A DNA stretch of 64,000 bases from Saccharomycopsis fibuligera x Saccharomycopsis cf. fibuligera (Eukaryota; Ascomycota; Saccharomycetes; Ascoideales; Saccharomycopsidaceae): the NCBI GenBank assembly GCA_001936135.1, contig CP012820.1, positions 62,001 to 126,000 on the forward strand, in the 5' to 3' direction. The translations under genes were made by a program, and so were the position numbers. Shown piece by piece: positions 35,226 to 45,469 of the stretch (its first letter is position 1; every line of letters starts with the position of its first letter). The notes under the pieces were generated by a model. The model was given only the letters and a program-made list of their open reading frames with translations. It was not told the DNA's origin and did not search any database.

Positions 35226-37643
35226 ATGGAAAACCCTAGCAGAATCATCATAACCCCCATTTTAGCGCCATACAAGGTTTTATTATTAGCGCTTGTAGCC
35301 GCTTATTGCTCAGGAATCCTTCCAAAAAGAAGCGATGCTCCGCTATTGGCGCTTATTGTCAAAATCATTGAACAACATCCTCTAATCGATAACAATCCCA
35401 TATCAATTGATATTTCTGTAACTGAGTTATTAGGCCTAATAAAAAACTCTTTGGTAAACAATACCGCCAGCACTAATGGGATAGCGTCAGGAAGTACGGC
35501 GCTTGCTGATTATCAAGTAATTGAATCAAGACTATTGAACGCGGTATGGTCATTAAAAAACCTTGATGCTTTGCACCAATTCATAACGAAAGCCAATTCA
35601 CTTTTAGTCAGTACTGTGAAAGAGGGAAAAGAAATTTTGAGTGAGTTTCCCAAGGATCTCCTTCCCAAGAAGTTGTTGACGAAAAAAAGCTTTTTAGGTA
35701 GATTTGTCTCAAATTGCATTAAAGACTTTGAAGCGTTAGAGTTTGAAGAGATTCAAAAGTTTTGGGTCGGTTTTGTTCAGTTCAGGCAGTCAAGCTACAC
35801 TTTATTTCAACGGCTTGGTGGTGTTCGTGATGTTAGTGCTCCAACGCTGGAACATTATTTTGGTAATGACCACAAACTAAACGACTTGATCCAATTAATC
35901 AAGCAAAATACATTATACTCAGATCTTCCTGATATATATAATGATAGTAGATCAAACAATTACATACCAATGGATAGATTCAAGATTATCTCTAGTTATG
36001 ATCTTGCGCAAGCATTGTCAAAACAGATTAGATTACTAGAATCTTATGGAACGCCCACGCCCAATGCCATGAAAGAAACCTTAAAAACTATGGCACACCA
36101 AGGCAACAATATTTTGCCTGCATCTTATTACTTAATGTATTTAGAATGCATTAATACTTGTGACTATGAGGGGGCATTTAAATCATTGCATGGTTACTTT
36201 GATTATATGATGTCAAGCAATTCCCAAAATTACTATCAATATGCATTATTAAGCTTGGCCACACTACATGCAAAATTCAATTCTAATCAGCTAGCATTAG
36301 ATGCCATTAAAGAAGCAATTATGGTAGCCAGAGAAAATAATGACAGTGGATGCTTGAACTATTTACTTTCATGGTTATTTAATTTTCTTAAGAACCGCCC
36401 TGAGTTAAAGCACGATTTTTTTGAATCCAATGAGCAACTTTTGGAATTTTTGAAGAAAAAGACTAATCAAAACTCCGAAGTGAATATATCGGTGAGTGAT
36501 GTTGATTTAAATTCCAAGGCATACCAAATGGAAGCAGTACAAATAATCATCGATGGCGGGCCTTTAAATAAAATACTAGAATCGGTAATCAAATCAGGAT
36601 ATTTGGCGCTTAACGATGATTATGATACCGGCTCATTCATCATCAACTGTTGTTTACAATCGTCAGTTTGGGCAAGGGTTGGTATACATGATCTAGCACA
36701 GCTCTATGCTCAAATATCATTAGATACGAGTGAAACTCAGCATAATATCAATAATATTTATCAATCGTATTTCAGGTTGGCTTGGCTTGAATATGAGCGA
36801 GGGAACCTTGAAGAAGTTTCACGACTACTAGATGTGAAAGGCGATCAAAACTTGAATACTTCTACTATAACAGGTTTAGAAGTAATGAAAATGATCTTTG
36901 AAATTAAACAATCAATAAATAAAAACAGATTAACCTTTGCCAAAAAGCAAATTGAAGGACTTAAAGTCCAAGAATCATTAACGGAAATTGATTTGAAAAA
37001 CGAAATCTGTACACTAGCGGCATTGATGGAATTCAAATCTGGTAATCATGCCAAAGCCATAAAGATTCTAAAACAAAAGATAGAAGATTGTGAAAGAGAC
37101 TCTGCATTATACAATAATTACTGGTATATAAAATTCAACGTGTTGTACTGTGATATCTTTAGCGAAACGAATAGCTCAATTAGGCTTTTACCTACTATCA
37201 ACAAACTCATCAAATTATGTGACAAATCTAGCCTAATAAGTGTTATGAACGAACTCATTGTCATACTTATCCGTATATTATTGAAAATGGGTAAGATAAA
37301 AGAAAGCAATAAATTGCTTTGCGGCTGCATGCCTCAAATTTTGCAGTACAGTTCATTGAGTATACAATCACAAGCGTATTACCTTTTAGCTAAGACGCAA
37401 TGCGAAACAATGAAACGTCAAGGAAAGCTGCTGAGAAGTGAGATATCAAATTACTTGCAACTTGCTATAAATGGTTATGAGAAAATTAATGACTTTTTTG
37501 GTTTAAAAAGATGTTTTCAACTTCAGGTGCTGGTTTTATCAAATGATGAGACAATGATTGATATATTAGAACCTGCTGAACGTCAATTAGAAGAAATCAT
37601 TGAGAAAATGCGACAAGAATCGGTTTACAACTTGATTCTTTAA
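35226..37643 (+). CDS. APC5: Anaphase-promoting complex subunit 5
   Basis: 805 aa. The N-terminal segment (ITPILAPYKVLLLALVAAYCSG) and a helical, TPR-like array from about residue 290 to the C-terminus fit Apc5. Its central part (LPASYYLMYLECINTCDYEGAFKSLHGYFDYMM) is the conserved Apc5 domain. Apc5 is a scaffold subunit of the APC/C ubiquitin ligase that joins Apc1 and Apc4 to the TPR arm and drives mitotic exit. It is somewhat longer than the S. cerevisiae protein. Starts at the first ATG after the divergent promoter. Identification is from overall pattern, with no catalytic residue to check. Confidence 0.85.
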   Translation: MENPSRIIITPILAPYKVLLLALVAAYCSGILPKRSDAPLLALIVKIIEQHPLIDNNPISIDISVTELLGLIKNSLVNNTASTNGIASGSTALADYQVIESRLLNAVWSLKNLDALHQFITKANSLLVSTVKEGKEILSEFPKDLLPKKLLTKKSFLGRFVSNCIKDFEALEFEEIQKFWVGFVQFRQSSYTLFQRLGGVRDVSAPTLEHYFGNDHKLNDLIQLIKQNTLYSDLPDIYNDSRSNNYIPMDRFKIISSYDLAQALSKQIRLLESYGTPTPNAMKETLKTMAHQGNNILPASYYLMYLECINTCDYEGAFKSLHGYFDYMMSSNSQNYYQYALLSLATLHAKFNSNQLALDAIKEAIMVARENNDSGCLNYLLSWLFNFLKNRPELKHDFFESNEQLLEFLKKKTNQNSEVNISVSDVDLNSKAYQMEAVQIIIDGGPLNKILESVIKSGYLALNDDYDTGSFIINCCLQSSVWARVGIHDLAQLYAQISLDTSETQHNINNIYQSYFRLAWLEYERGNLEEVSRLLDVKGDQNLNTSTITGLEVMKMIFEIKQSINKNRLTFAKKQIEGLKVQESLTEIDLKNEICTLAALMEFKSGNHAKAIKILKQKIEDCERDSALYNNYWYIKFNVLYCDIFSETNSSIRLLPTINKLIKLCDKSSLISVMNELIVILIRILLKMGKIKESNKLLCGCMPQILQYSSLSIQSQAYYLLAKTQCETMKRQGKLLRSEISNYLQLAINGYEKINDFFGLKRCFQLQVLVLSNDETMIDILEPAERQLEEIIEKMRQESVYNLIL

Positions 37644-38097
37644 ATGAAGAGTCTAAACAGCCTCGTATTATAGATCAACTGTGCCTAAGAGTAAAAAGAC
37701 ACAAAATTTAGTTAAACAAAAATGGAAGGAACAGATGATGAAGTGAACTGAAATGTGTAAAAAATCCCAAAACTTTAGAAAAAAAGTGGACTTAAGTAGT
37801 ATTATAAAATGATAAAAGCATTAAATAGACTCAGAAAAAAAATAATGAATGCGAGTATATAATAACGAATAGTTCCACAAGATTGAGAGCAATTAGTGAG
37901 CTTTCACATTACTATTGAGCTAAATCAAGCCAAACAACTAATTTCTAATAAGGTCTGCATTTTCCTGAGATGCGGCTGATTAAGAGGTATTAGTAAAAAA
38001 ATTGAACTTCGGGAATGGGATAGAGGAGGGCAAGATCTATTGAAAGGATTGTGTGTGAGATGTGTAGAAGTGTAGAAGTATCTCCTTCTGATTGAAT
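37644..38097. other. Convergent intergenic region APC5 / PIS1
   Basis: 454 bp where both genes end. It holds only AT-rich 3' flanking sequence; no gene was seen. Confidence 0.6.
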
Positions 38098-38766
38098 TTA
38101 ATCAGATTTCTCATTCTTACCATTTTTTGCATCACAGTCGAGATTTGCCAACATAACAGCGGCTCTGTTCAACTGAACAACATTAGTAAATTGTTTGAAA
38201 GCCCATAATGGCAAGGTGAAATAAGCCAAAAATACTCCGAATTTGATTCCAAATACCGCTGGGAAACTGTTGAAATTGATCAAGTATAAGGCTAAAAAGA
38301 AAACTTCATTAAATAAGCAAGCAGTGAATAACACATTCTTATTGGTGTAATATAGATTTAAAAGCCAACTTGATTTCTTGGTAACATGTTTATGAGAATC
38401 GCCACCGGTTTGCAAAGTAGCATACATGTGCATATAATGAGATGCCATGTCCAAAGAAACAAGCAATTGAAAAACAATAGTAAAATCTGGATAGATTTTG
38501 CACAAGTAGCAAAGTAATGAAGAAGTAGTGCATCTGTCAGTAACCATGTCCAACACGGCACCGAACTTGGAAGATTGATTGTACTTTCTTGCTGCCCAGC
38601 CATCACAAGCATCCAATAGACAAGAGATGGAGTACAAGAGAGTGAAATAGATTGGATGGTTGTCCATCAAGAAGAAAGAGAAGATTGCTGAGAAGACTCT
38701 GCCATAGCCGATTAAATTTGGTATATACAAAAAGATATTCTTAGGAGTAGTGGTTGCAGTAGACAT
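38098..38766 (-). CDS. PIS1: Phosphatidylinositol synthase (CDP-diacylglycerol-inositol 3-phosphatidyltransferase)
   Basis: 222 aa, close to the yeast Pis1 length of 220. The CDP-alcohol phosphatidyltransferase signature is complete: D52, D55-G56, A59-R60, G69, D73 and D77, with the exact family spacing D-x2-DG-x2-AR-x8-G-x3-D-x3-D. Four or more hydrophobic segments surround it. The enzyme makes phosphatidylinositol from CDP-diacylglycerol and myo-inositol in the endoplasmic reticulum, with the aspartates holding the divalent metal. The N-terminal sequence NIFLYIPNLIGYGR is typical of the family. It is transcribed divergently from RIX1. Confidence 0.97.
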   Translation of the reverse strand: MSTATTTPKNIFLYIPNLIGYGRVFSAIFSFFLMDNHPIYFTLLYSISCLLDACDGWAARKYNQSSKFGAVLDMVTDRCTTSSLLCYLCKIYPDFTIVFQLLVSLDMASHYMHMYATLQTGGDSHKHVTKKSSWLLNLYYTNKNVLFTACLFNEVFFLALYLINFNSFPAVFGIKFGVFLAYFTLPLWAFKQFTNVVQLNRAAVMLANLDCDAKNGKNEKSD

Positions 38767-39158
38767 TTGCGTTAGTGGCGGTGTTTCTAGGTATAATTGT
38801 TCCTATTGAGTGTATTACGTGAGTGTAGATAAATCTGCGAAAATCAGAAATGTCGGAAGAAATAATAAATAGAAATTGATATTATGTGTGTGTGCTAGGA
38901 GATACGGATGCTGAACGAGCCTTAAATCGAAACAAAGATAGTGAACTCCGCGAGAATTAGTAATCGAAAATGAGAATGGGTGATATTAGAATGTTAAAAG
39001 GAGCTGTATTGGGGCGCTGGATAATGTATAATTTGAAATACAGATAAATGCAAAGATGAAGGAACCTGGAAATCAGCTATCCCAAACAGACTGGCCATAT
39101 GTCCAATTCGCAGTTCGCAGTTTGGAGTTGTCAAGCGCCCGGTTCAATCAGCGACTCT

Positions 39159-39189
<31 letters not shown>

Positions 39190-39459
39190 TAAGAGAAAAC
39201 TTTGAATCCGGAAGTCGAAACTTGTAACCGAGATGCCGAAACCCTCCGTAATTGGTACGCATTTCAATGCAATATAATGCATTAGTCACATCGGAATTAT
39301 AATCCAATGAGTTGGTGTTTGCATGGAGGAAAAAAATTTCAAAAAAGATATAACGATGAGAAAAGGAACTGTAAGTAAAAATTTCTCCAGTAATTGGGCG
39401 CTTATCAAGACTGGTAAAACTATTATACACAACCCTTTTACCATCTGATACTTCTAAAA
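38767..39459. promoter_or_regulatory. Divergent promoter region, PIS1 and RIX1
   Basis: 693 bp between two opposite start codons. A 28-nt A tract lies at about 39162-39189, a likely nucleosome-free element. No gene was seen. Confidence 0.6.
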
Positions 39460-41865
39460 ATGACACTAGCTAGTATTGTTTTGCCAGCACTTACTGAAAG
39501 GCCCACCAACATTCAGTTCATCTTGGCAAAGTTACGCAACAGTTCTGTATTGGTGCACTCCACATCGCAAAGTGAGCTCAACTTATTGGCAAGAAAATCA
39601 TTGAACTACCTTAACTCCAAAGATATCTATTTGAAATGGGTTGGCTGCAATCTTATTAAAACTATCAGTGTTAATCCGTTGATTTTGTCTAACAGTAGCT
39701 CTGAATTCATCATTAGTCTTCTTAAACTACTCTCCATTCCAACTATTCCTAGTACATTATATGATATTACAGCAAACACTACACTTGAACTTTGTCTCTT
39801 GATTAGAGGCAAACCGTCATTGACAAGAGAAGTTTTGACCCCAAATTTACCGAATTTCATCAGCACTTTAGTCAAGAAACTTGATAGCAATAATATTGCC
39901 TCTTTCATAAATTCTGTGACCATATTATCAGAACTTATTGCAAATCATCCAACTGTGTTTAGGCCATTTGCCTCCGGATATGAAAAAGTACTTGTTTCAG
40001 TAATCTGCGGTGACTCTTTCTCAACTTTGGGACAAATAAATAGACAAAAAATTATTAGTTCTTTGGTTTTATTATCTCTAGTAAACAGATCTCCTGCTTT
40101 GCAATGGAGAGTCACATTGGGTACTGTTTTAAAAGAATTCCAATCTGTTATTGAATTGGTATTTTCTGAATTCTTGAAAATTAATGAGGACAATGACCCT
40201 TCAAATATAAACAAGATGGTTGAAAATTTTGCTCAATTGAATATTGAAAGCACTGAATCTAATATTTACAACAAGTCTTTAATCAGTTTTCCATCATTGT
40301 CAATTGATTTAAATAATATTAATGACTTGAGCAGACTTCTTGTTAGATTTGAAACTTTAACCGATCTTATTAATGGCTTCATCACTACGCCATTCGGTAA
40401 AGTTACTATTTCGTTACCATTGGGCAAACTTGTTTCTCTTGCTGAACTTTTGGCTAATGTTTCCTCCAAACTTCATTTCTATAAAGAAAATTTAATTCAT
40501 GGGAACGCTAATGTCAAAAAGGCCCTCAACTATACTTTTTTCCAGATCCAGCTCAATGGAATCAAGATTGTCAACCAGTTAGTCCAAGTTTTAGGTAAAC
40601 AAACATTGACTTATTTTAACAAGTTCACACAATTGATTAGTCTTGTGGTACCAATGAAGACAATTCAAGTGAAAAGCTTGAATAGCAATAATAAAACAAT
40701 CTATAAAAAGATTATTGACAAAGAAGAAGTTCAAGCTTACAAGCATGATTTAGCAATTCTATTAGAATTTGTTGATAACTTTTTGTGTTTGTTCGATAAG
40801 GGAAATTTAACCGATTTTTCATTTGTCTTGAAAATTGTTGATATGACAGTTATTATGGTTGAAGATGCTTCTTACGAAAGTTTATTAGAGAAAAATGACC
40901 TCACTAGCAAGAATTCTAGTGCAAACGGCTCATCAAATAATAAGAAAAGCAAGAAGGCAAAGAATGCTGTTGAGTTATCTGATTTCTTAACTAATCCAGA
41001 AGCCCTTAAAATCAGGCTTTCTGAAGATCTTATCACTCAAATTTTACACCTTTACGGCGTTATTGTGCAAAATGTACCGAACTTGTCATTGACGCAACTT
41101 ATCAAGATTCAAAATTTTACATTACTGTACTCAGTGAAAAAGATCTATCAATCGGGTGGTGTACTACCTGATTTAGCAAGAGAGTTGCTTCAAAATTTTC
41201 TCCTTTATCAAAACAATAACGAAAAATTTAACTTGTTGCCAATTGTTATGAATCTACTCAAAGCTGCCAATGAAGATAATAATGAGTATGCCAGCTTATT
41301 GATGAATCCAAGATTACCAATAGTCAACAAATTAGAAATTGAACAGTACGATCGTGAAGAAAAAGAAGATGAAGAAACAATAGCTAAACAGCAAAATGAC
41401 GAAAATCTCAGTGAAGCTGAGCAAAAAGAAGCAGCCGAGAATCTTGAGCAAATCAAGCAAGACCTCAGATGGGAAATTGAAAAAGAAGTGACTCAAAGAC
41501 TTCGTGCACAATACGAAAAACAAGAAACTAAACGTCGTAAAATTAGTCAAGAAGCACTTCATTTGGAGAACAACGTCAATATTTGGACAAAAAAAGAATT
41601 AGAGGTTGCTGAGTCTACAGTTGTGGATAGTGAACAGGCAAATAAAGATGATACTGCTATGGATACCAACTCTGCGGAGGAAGCCGCTGCTCCATTGAAG
41701 CAGAACAACTTGCAAGATAAGTATAGTGTTAGTGCTGATGCCAAGCAAGTTGCTGTTGCTACAGGTAATTATCAGCCTGAGGCTGAAGATAATAACAATA
41801 ATGGCGATGATTCTGATTTTGAGGTTCCTGACATTGAAGTCGACTCCAGTGATGATGAGGATTAG
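39460..41865 (+). CDS. RIX1: Pre-rRNA-processing protein Rix1
   Basis: 801 aa. A long all-helical, HEAT-like N-terminal region (residues 1 to about 600) contains the conserved block SLNYLNSKDIYLKWVGCNLI (51-70). It is followed by a charged coiled-coil stretch (EREEKEDEETIAKQQ...) and a very acidic tail ending DSSDDED. This architecture is that of Rix1/PELP1. With Ipi1 and Ipi3, Rix1 forms the complex that works with the Rea1 ATPase to remove ITS2 and remodel pre-60S particles in the nucleoplasm. Starts at the first ATG. Only 76 bp separate its stop from that of the convergent next gene. Confidence 0.85.
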   Translation: MTLASIVLPALTERPTNIQFILAKLRNSSVLVHSTSQSELNLLARKSLNYLNSKDIYLKWVGCNLIKTISVNPLILSNSSSEFIISLLKLLSIPTIPSTLYDITANTTLELCLLIRGKPSLTREVLTPNLPNFISTLVKKLDSNNIASFINSVTILSELIANHPTVFRPFASGYEKVLVSVICGDSFSTLGQINRQKIISSLVLLSLVNRSPALQWRVTLGTVLKEFQSVIELVFSEFLKINEDNDPSNINKMVENFAQLNIESTESNIYNKSLISFPSLSIDLNNINDLSRLLVRFETLTDLINGFITTPFGKVTISLPLGKLVSLAELLANVSSKLHFYKENLIHGNANVKKALNYTFFQIQLNGIKIVNQLVQVLGKQTLTYFNKFTQLISLVVPMKTIQVKSLNSNNKTIYKKIIDKEEVQAYKHDLAILLEFVDNFLCLFDKGNLTDFSFVLKIVDMTVIMVEDASYESLLEKNDLTSKNSSANGSSNNKKSKKAKNAVELSDFLTNPEALKIRLSEDLITQILHLYGVIVQNVPNLSLTQLIKIQNFTLLYSVKKIYQSGGVLPDLARELLQNFLLYQNNNEKFNLLPIVMNLLKAANEDNNEYASLLMNPRLPIVNKLEIEQYDREEKEDEETIAKQQNDENLSEAEQKEAAENLEQIKQDLRWEIEKEVTQRLRAQYEKQETKRRKISQEALHLENNVNIWTKKELEVAESTVVDSEQANKDDTAMDTNSAEEAAAPLKQNNLQDKYSVSADAKQVAVATGNYQPEAEDNNNNGDDSDFEVPDIEVDSSDDED

Positions 41866-41941
41866 TATTAAAATACACAGTAGATGCTTATAAGTACAGC
41901 TTATTAGAGAAAAGTGGTAGTCAAGTTACAGCTTACCTGCA

Positions 41942-43153
41942 TCATTTAGTACTCTCAACAACAACATCAACAATTACTGGCCTATGATCGGAAAGATGGT
42001 ATCTTGTATCTGGAAAATTTCCTGGACAAAAGTACCTGATTGCTTTCCAACCTCTCTTATGCCTTTTACTATTAATTTCACCAGCCAATTGAAAATCAAT
42101 CCTTTCAAACTCCTTCTCATCATTAACTTTTCTGAATCCAGTGGAAGTAGCAAAATGACCTAGTCTTTGAGTTTCATTGACACTTTTATACAAGTCATTA
42201 AATGAGAAAGAATCAAATAGGGAAGAATTGTACTTTTTACTGAATGCATTGCTTATTTTGATATTTTTTAATTCTTTGCTGTAGCTTTTACCATTATTCA
42301 TTTCAAGTGAAGAAGAAGTGGCAACTTTATAACCACCGCTTCCCTCACCATCAGCAGCAGAATTGAAATCACCAGTAACGAACACCGGTCCACCATGCTT
42401 GGAATACTCGTATGCGCCACGCTGTTTTAACATTTGAGCACTTTTAATTCTAGCGCTTTCTTTTTTTACTTCTAAATGAGTATTAAGCATGGTTAGTGGG
42501 AGATTTTTTTTCTTAGTTTCAAAAATAGCAACGGTTACCGTTCGATTATAATTTGTATCGTTAAAGTGAGATGGTTCAAAAGGAGTATCAGAAAGCCAAA
42601 ATGTGGAAGAATTTTTCAATTCAATGGAAGCTTTCTTATAAAAGATAGCTTCTATTTCACCTTTTTCTTTTCCATCTTCTCTCCCAACTCCAACCCATCC
42701 ATAAGCACCACCAAATCTGTCATTGATGTCCTTGACCTGATTATGTAGGGCTTCTTGAATACAAAAAATGTCAGGATTATAGAAAAGAACTTGATGTGAT
42801 AGCTCATCCCTTCTCAGTCTCCATGGCATTTGGTGCCAATTTTCGTAATATTTCTTCTTAGCGTCAGATTCGGTCAAATCCGTTTCTTGCATCAGATTTT
42901 GTTGCAGTGTTTTGACTTTATCATTTTTTTTCAACGAACCGTTTTTGATGTTCCAGGACATTATCCTCAAAACTGTGTTTTTATTGTCGTAATTATCACT
43001 ATCATTGTCTCTTCTTTGATTAATTCTACCTATGGTATGAAATGTAGGAAAATCATATTTGCGATTATTGTAGAAAACTGCAGTGAGGGTCACTGCGAGA
43101 TAAATTGTACTGAATGCGATATATGCTATAGCAATGATACGCAAACGGCTCAT
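41942..43153 (-). CDS. Membrane-anchored endonuclease/exonuclease/phosphatase-family protein
   Basis: 403 aa. An N-terminal hydrophobic helix (about residues 7-28) is followed by a complete EEP (DNase I-like) fold: MSWNIKNG (motif with Asn), DIFCIQEAL (catalytic Glu), TMLNTHLEV, FVTGDFNSAADGEG (Asp and Asn pair) and LSDHRPVIVDV (catalytic Asp-His) near the C-terminus. The set of metal and catalytic residues looks intact, so it should be an active phosphodiesterase or phosphatase. The substrate is not predictable: the family includes nucleases, deadenylases, sphingomyelinases and inositol phosphatases. The N-terminal anchor suggests a membrane or secretory-pathway location. Convergent with RIX1. 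Confidence 0.85.
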   Translation of the reverse strand: MSRLRIIAIAYIAFSTIYLAVTLTAVFYNNRKYDFPTFHTIGRINQRRDNDSDNYDNKNTVLRIMSWNIKNGSLKKNDKVKTLQQNLMQETDLTESDAKKKYYENWHQMPWRLRRDELSHQVLFYNPDIFCIQEALHNQVKDINDRFGGAYGWVGVGREDGKEKGEIEAIFYKKASIELKNSSTFWLSDTPFEPSHFNDTNYNRTVTVAIFETKKKNLPLTMLNTHLEVKKESARIKSAQMLKQRGAYEYSKHGGPVFVTGDFNSAADGEGSGGYKVATSSSLEMNNGKSYSKELKNIKISNAFSKKYNSSLFDSFSFNDLYKSVNETQRLGHFATSTGFRKVNDEKEFERIDFQLAGEINSKRHKRGWKAIRYFCPGNFPDTRYHLSDHRPVIVDVVVESTK

Positions 43154-43561
43154 TATAATTCAGTTATTTCTTGGTTCCACACAAGATGTTAATCCGGACT
43201 TTTATCTTCTCATAAATTTTGCTAAAATTTATAAAATTTTATGGCAAGTGTCAATTTTTATACATACTTCATACATTGTGAACATTAAACTGATATTTTG
43301 GAAGCTTGCGATGATGCGCCCGTCGCAATGGTAATTGCAGTAGCGCCTCGGCCAAAACGTTTTTAATGTTTGCCTAGAACATTAGCAATCCGTCATGTCG
43401 TGATATGTATATTTAACATTCTATAATAACTCTATTGTCTTCAGGCTATGCTAACTGTATTCAAGGAAAAATAGTAAGAGAAAATTTAATCTATACACAT
43501 AGCAAACAAAACTGGAAAAACATAAAGGTAAAAAATGTGCCTAATTGTCATACTACTGTCC
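43154..43561. other. Interval between choline kinase and EEP gene (tandem)
   Basis: 408 bp containing the promoter of the EEP gene and the 3' flank of the choline kinase gene, both on the minus strand. AT-rich; no further gene was seen. Confidence 0.55.
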
Positions 43562-43805
43562 CTAGTTGTCATACAACTTGCATGGTAAGTATTTGACACT
43601 ATCTTTAAAGGCAGGGTCAACTTCGCTAATTTCTGCTAATCCCAATTGAATCAAATCACCCCAAACTAAGCCAGCCTTGTTGTTACTATATTTAAAATAA
43701 TCAAAGTTATCTGTATCTCCTCCTTGATCTTCGGAATCAGATAAGGTTTCAGCATTTGGATTAGCACTAGCAGTATCATCATTTACAGTATTTATATTAT
43801 TATCG

Positions 43806-43863
<58 letters not shown>

Positions 43864-44418
43864 CAGTAGCAGTGCGTTCCACAGCTTTAGTTTCTACCAT
43901 TGAATCCAAACGCAAGTTTTTGACCTCATCAACCACTTTGTATGTTGTTTCATTTATTGTTTTTTCGTCAGTGAATTCGAGACTATTGTTGGAAGAAGAA
44001 AAGAATGGAGATTGAACAATGCCCCATAAGCACCAACCAATATTAACTGCAGGTCTCCAGTAAATAACATCATTAAATATCGCTCTAATTTTTCTTAATT
44101 CATCAACGCTGAAGCAGTTTTCGCTAGTCTTTGAATTGAACTTGACATAGTAAGAAATAAAGTTTAGTTCTTCTTCAATGCTTGGATATTTTGTCTCATC
44201 AATAAAGTATGATTTGACGGGGTCATGATAGTCAGCCATCCATTCGCAAAAATGATTGGCAATATCGTATGCATCAACATTTGGTCCTGAATATTCAAAG
44301 TCAATAACAACAAGCTTTTTATCTTCGTTTTCTGTAGTAAAGGATTTGTGAGTGTTACTGTTGATTGTACTGTTGTTCAAGTTATTTTCATTGTTATTTT
44401 CGTTATTTTCGTTATTTT

Positions 44419-44450
<32 letters not shown>

Positions 44451-45469
44451 CTCACATGGTGCGCATTATTGTTTTCTGATTCAATTGACGATGACAATGG
44501 TTCGCCGTTGCTAACAACAAAAGCGTTTGGATATGTTAGAAGCAAATTGCCATATTGAGTATCGTTATGACAAAACACCATTTGATTCTTAAGATCTTCT
44601 AATGACTTGTACTTGCCAAATAACCATTTCTTATACTTGAAAACCAATTTTTCAAAATTTTCTACTTGACCTAGAAAAATTTCACATTCGTGGTCTTTGA
44701 CATTACTGGATTCTTTATTTCTTTCCTTTTCAATAAATTCACGGACAATTTTCATCCAGCTATCAATGTTACGCCAGACTAAAGGTCCATTTTCAATTTC
44801 GTCAATAGTCAAGTTAACACCAATATGCAACTCTCTCATTCTCCGAGCAATTGTTCTGGAAATTTTTTTCTCTCTGATCAATTCTTTAGTTAAGGGATTG
44901 GTATTGTTAAGCCATTGTTCAATTCTTCCGTTACTAAAACACCCAAGCAATTTGGCGCCAATATTTTTCTTTGATAGTCTGGTTAAAACGCTCAATTCAT
45001 AGTCTCTGTTAATAACCGAAGAGACATTAGGTCCATAGACTCGTAGAAGCAACGGAGCAGGTTTGAAAACCAACGGTTTGTACTTTTCATCTACATTATC
45101 AGTGTTAAACTCGACCTTATAGACTGCATTAGTCAATGCACCAGAGATTCTTTTGACTGCTATATTTTCCAATACAGGTTTTTCATCGCCATCAAAAATT
45201 CTAACCAAATGTCTCCATTTGGAAATTTTAAGCTTTTGTACCACCGTTAAAATATCCTGTATGAAAAAATATTGAGGTAAAGTGTTATCTAGCACAAAAT
45301 CTACTGCAAGAATTTTAGACTCCAGTGAATCTTCTGCATCGGAAAAGTTTACCAGGCCACCGGAAGCATGTCTGGTTCTGGTTCTTGATCTTGATCTAGA
45401 TCTTGATCTTGATCTTGATTTCGATGAGCGTCTCACCAAAATTGGTCTGTCGGTAATCCTGGAAACCAT
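43562..45469 (-). CDS. CKI1: Choline/ethanolamine kinase
   Basis: 635 aa. It shows the kinase signatures VFCHNDTQYGNLLL (Brenner motif with catalytic Asp) and VVIDFEYSGPNVDAYDIANHFCEWMADY (choline-kinase motif), so it should phosphorylate choline and/or ethanolamine in the first step of the Kennedy pathway. Unusual additions are an N-terminal Ser-Arg dipeptide run (residues about 11-29), a poly-Asn/Glu insertion between the two catalytic motifs (about 338-385) and a 19-residue poly-Asn run (about 536-554). The asparagine runs are encoded by near-pure codon repeats and probably vary in length. S. cerevisiae has two paralogues (Cki1, Eki1); I cannot tell the preferred substrate, so the symbol is approximate. 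Confidence 0.9.
43806..43862. repeat. GTT/AAC trinucleotide repeat, about 19 units
   Basis: A pure trinucleotide microsatellite coding for poly-Asn in the choline kinase gene. A second, interrupted run lies at about 44385-44450. Confidence 0.95.

Noticed and set aside
43806-44015. Poly-Leu frame opposite the choline kinase gene
   Set aside because: It is the antisense reading of the Asn codon repeat.
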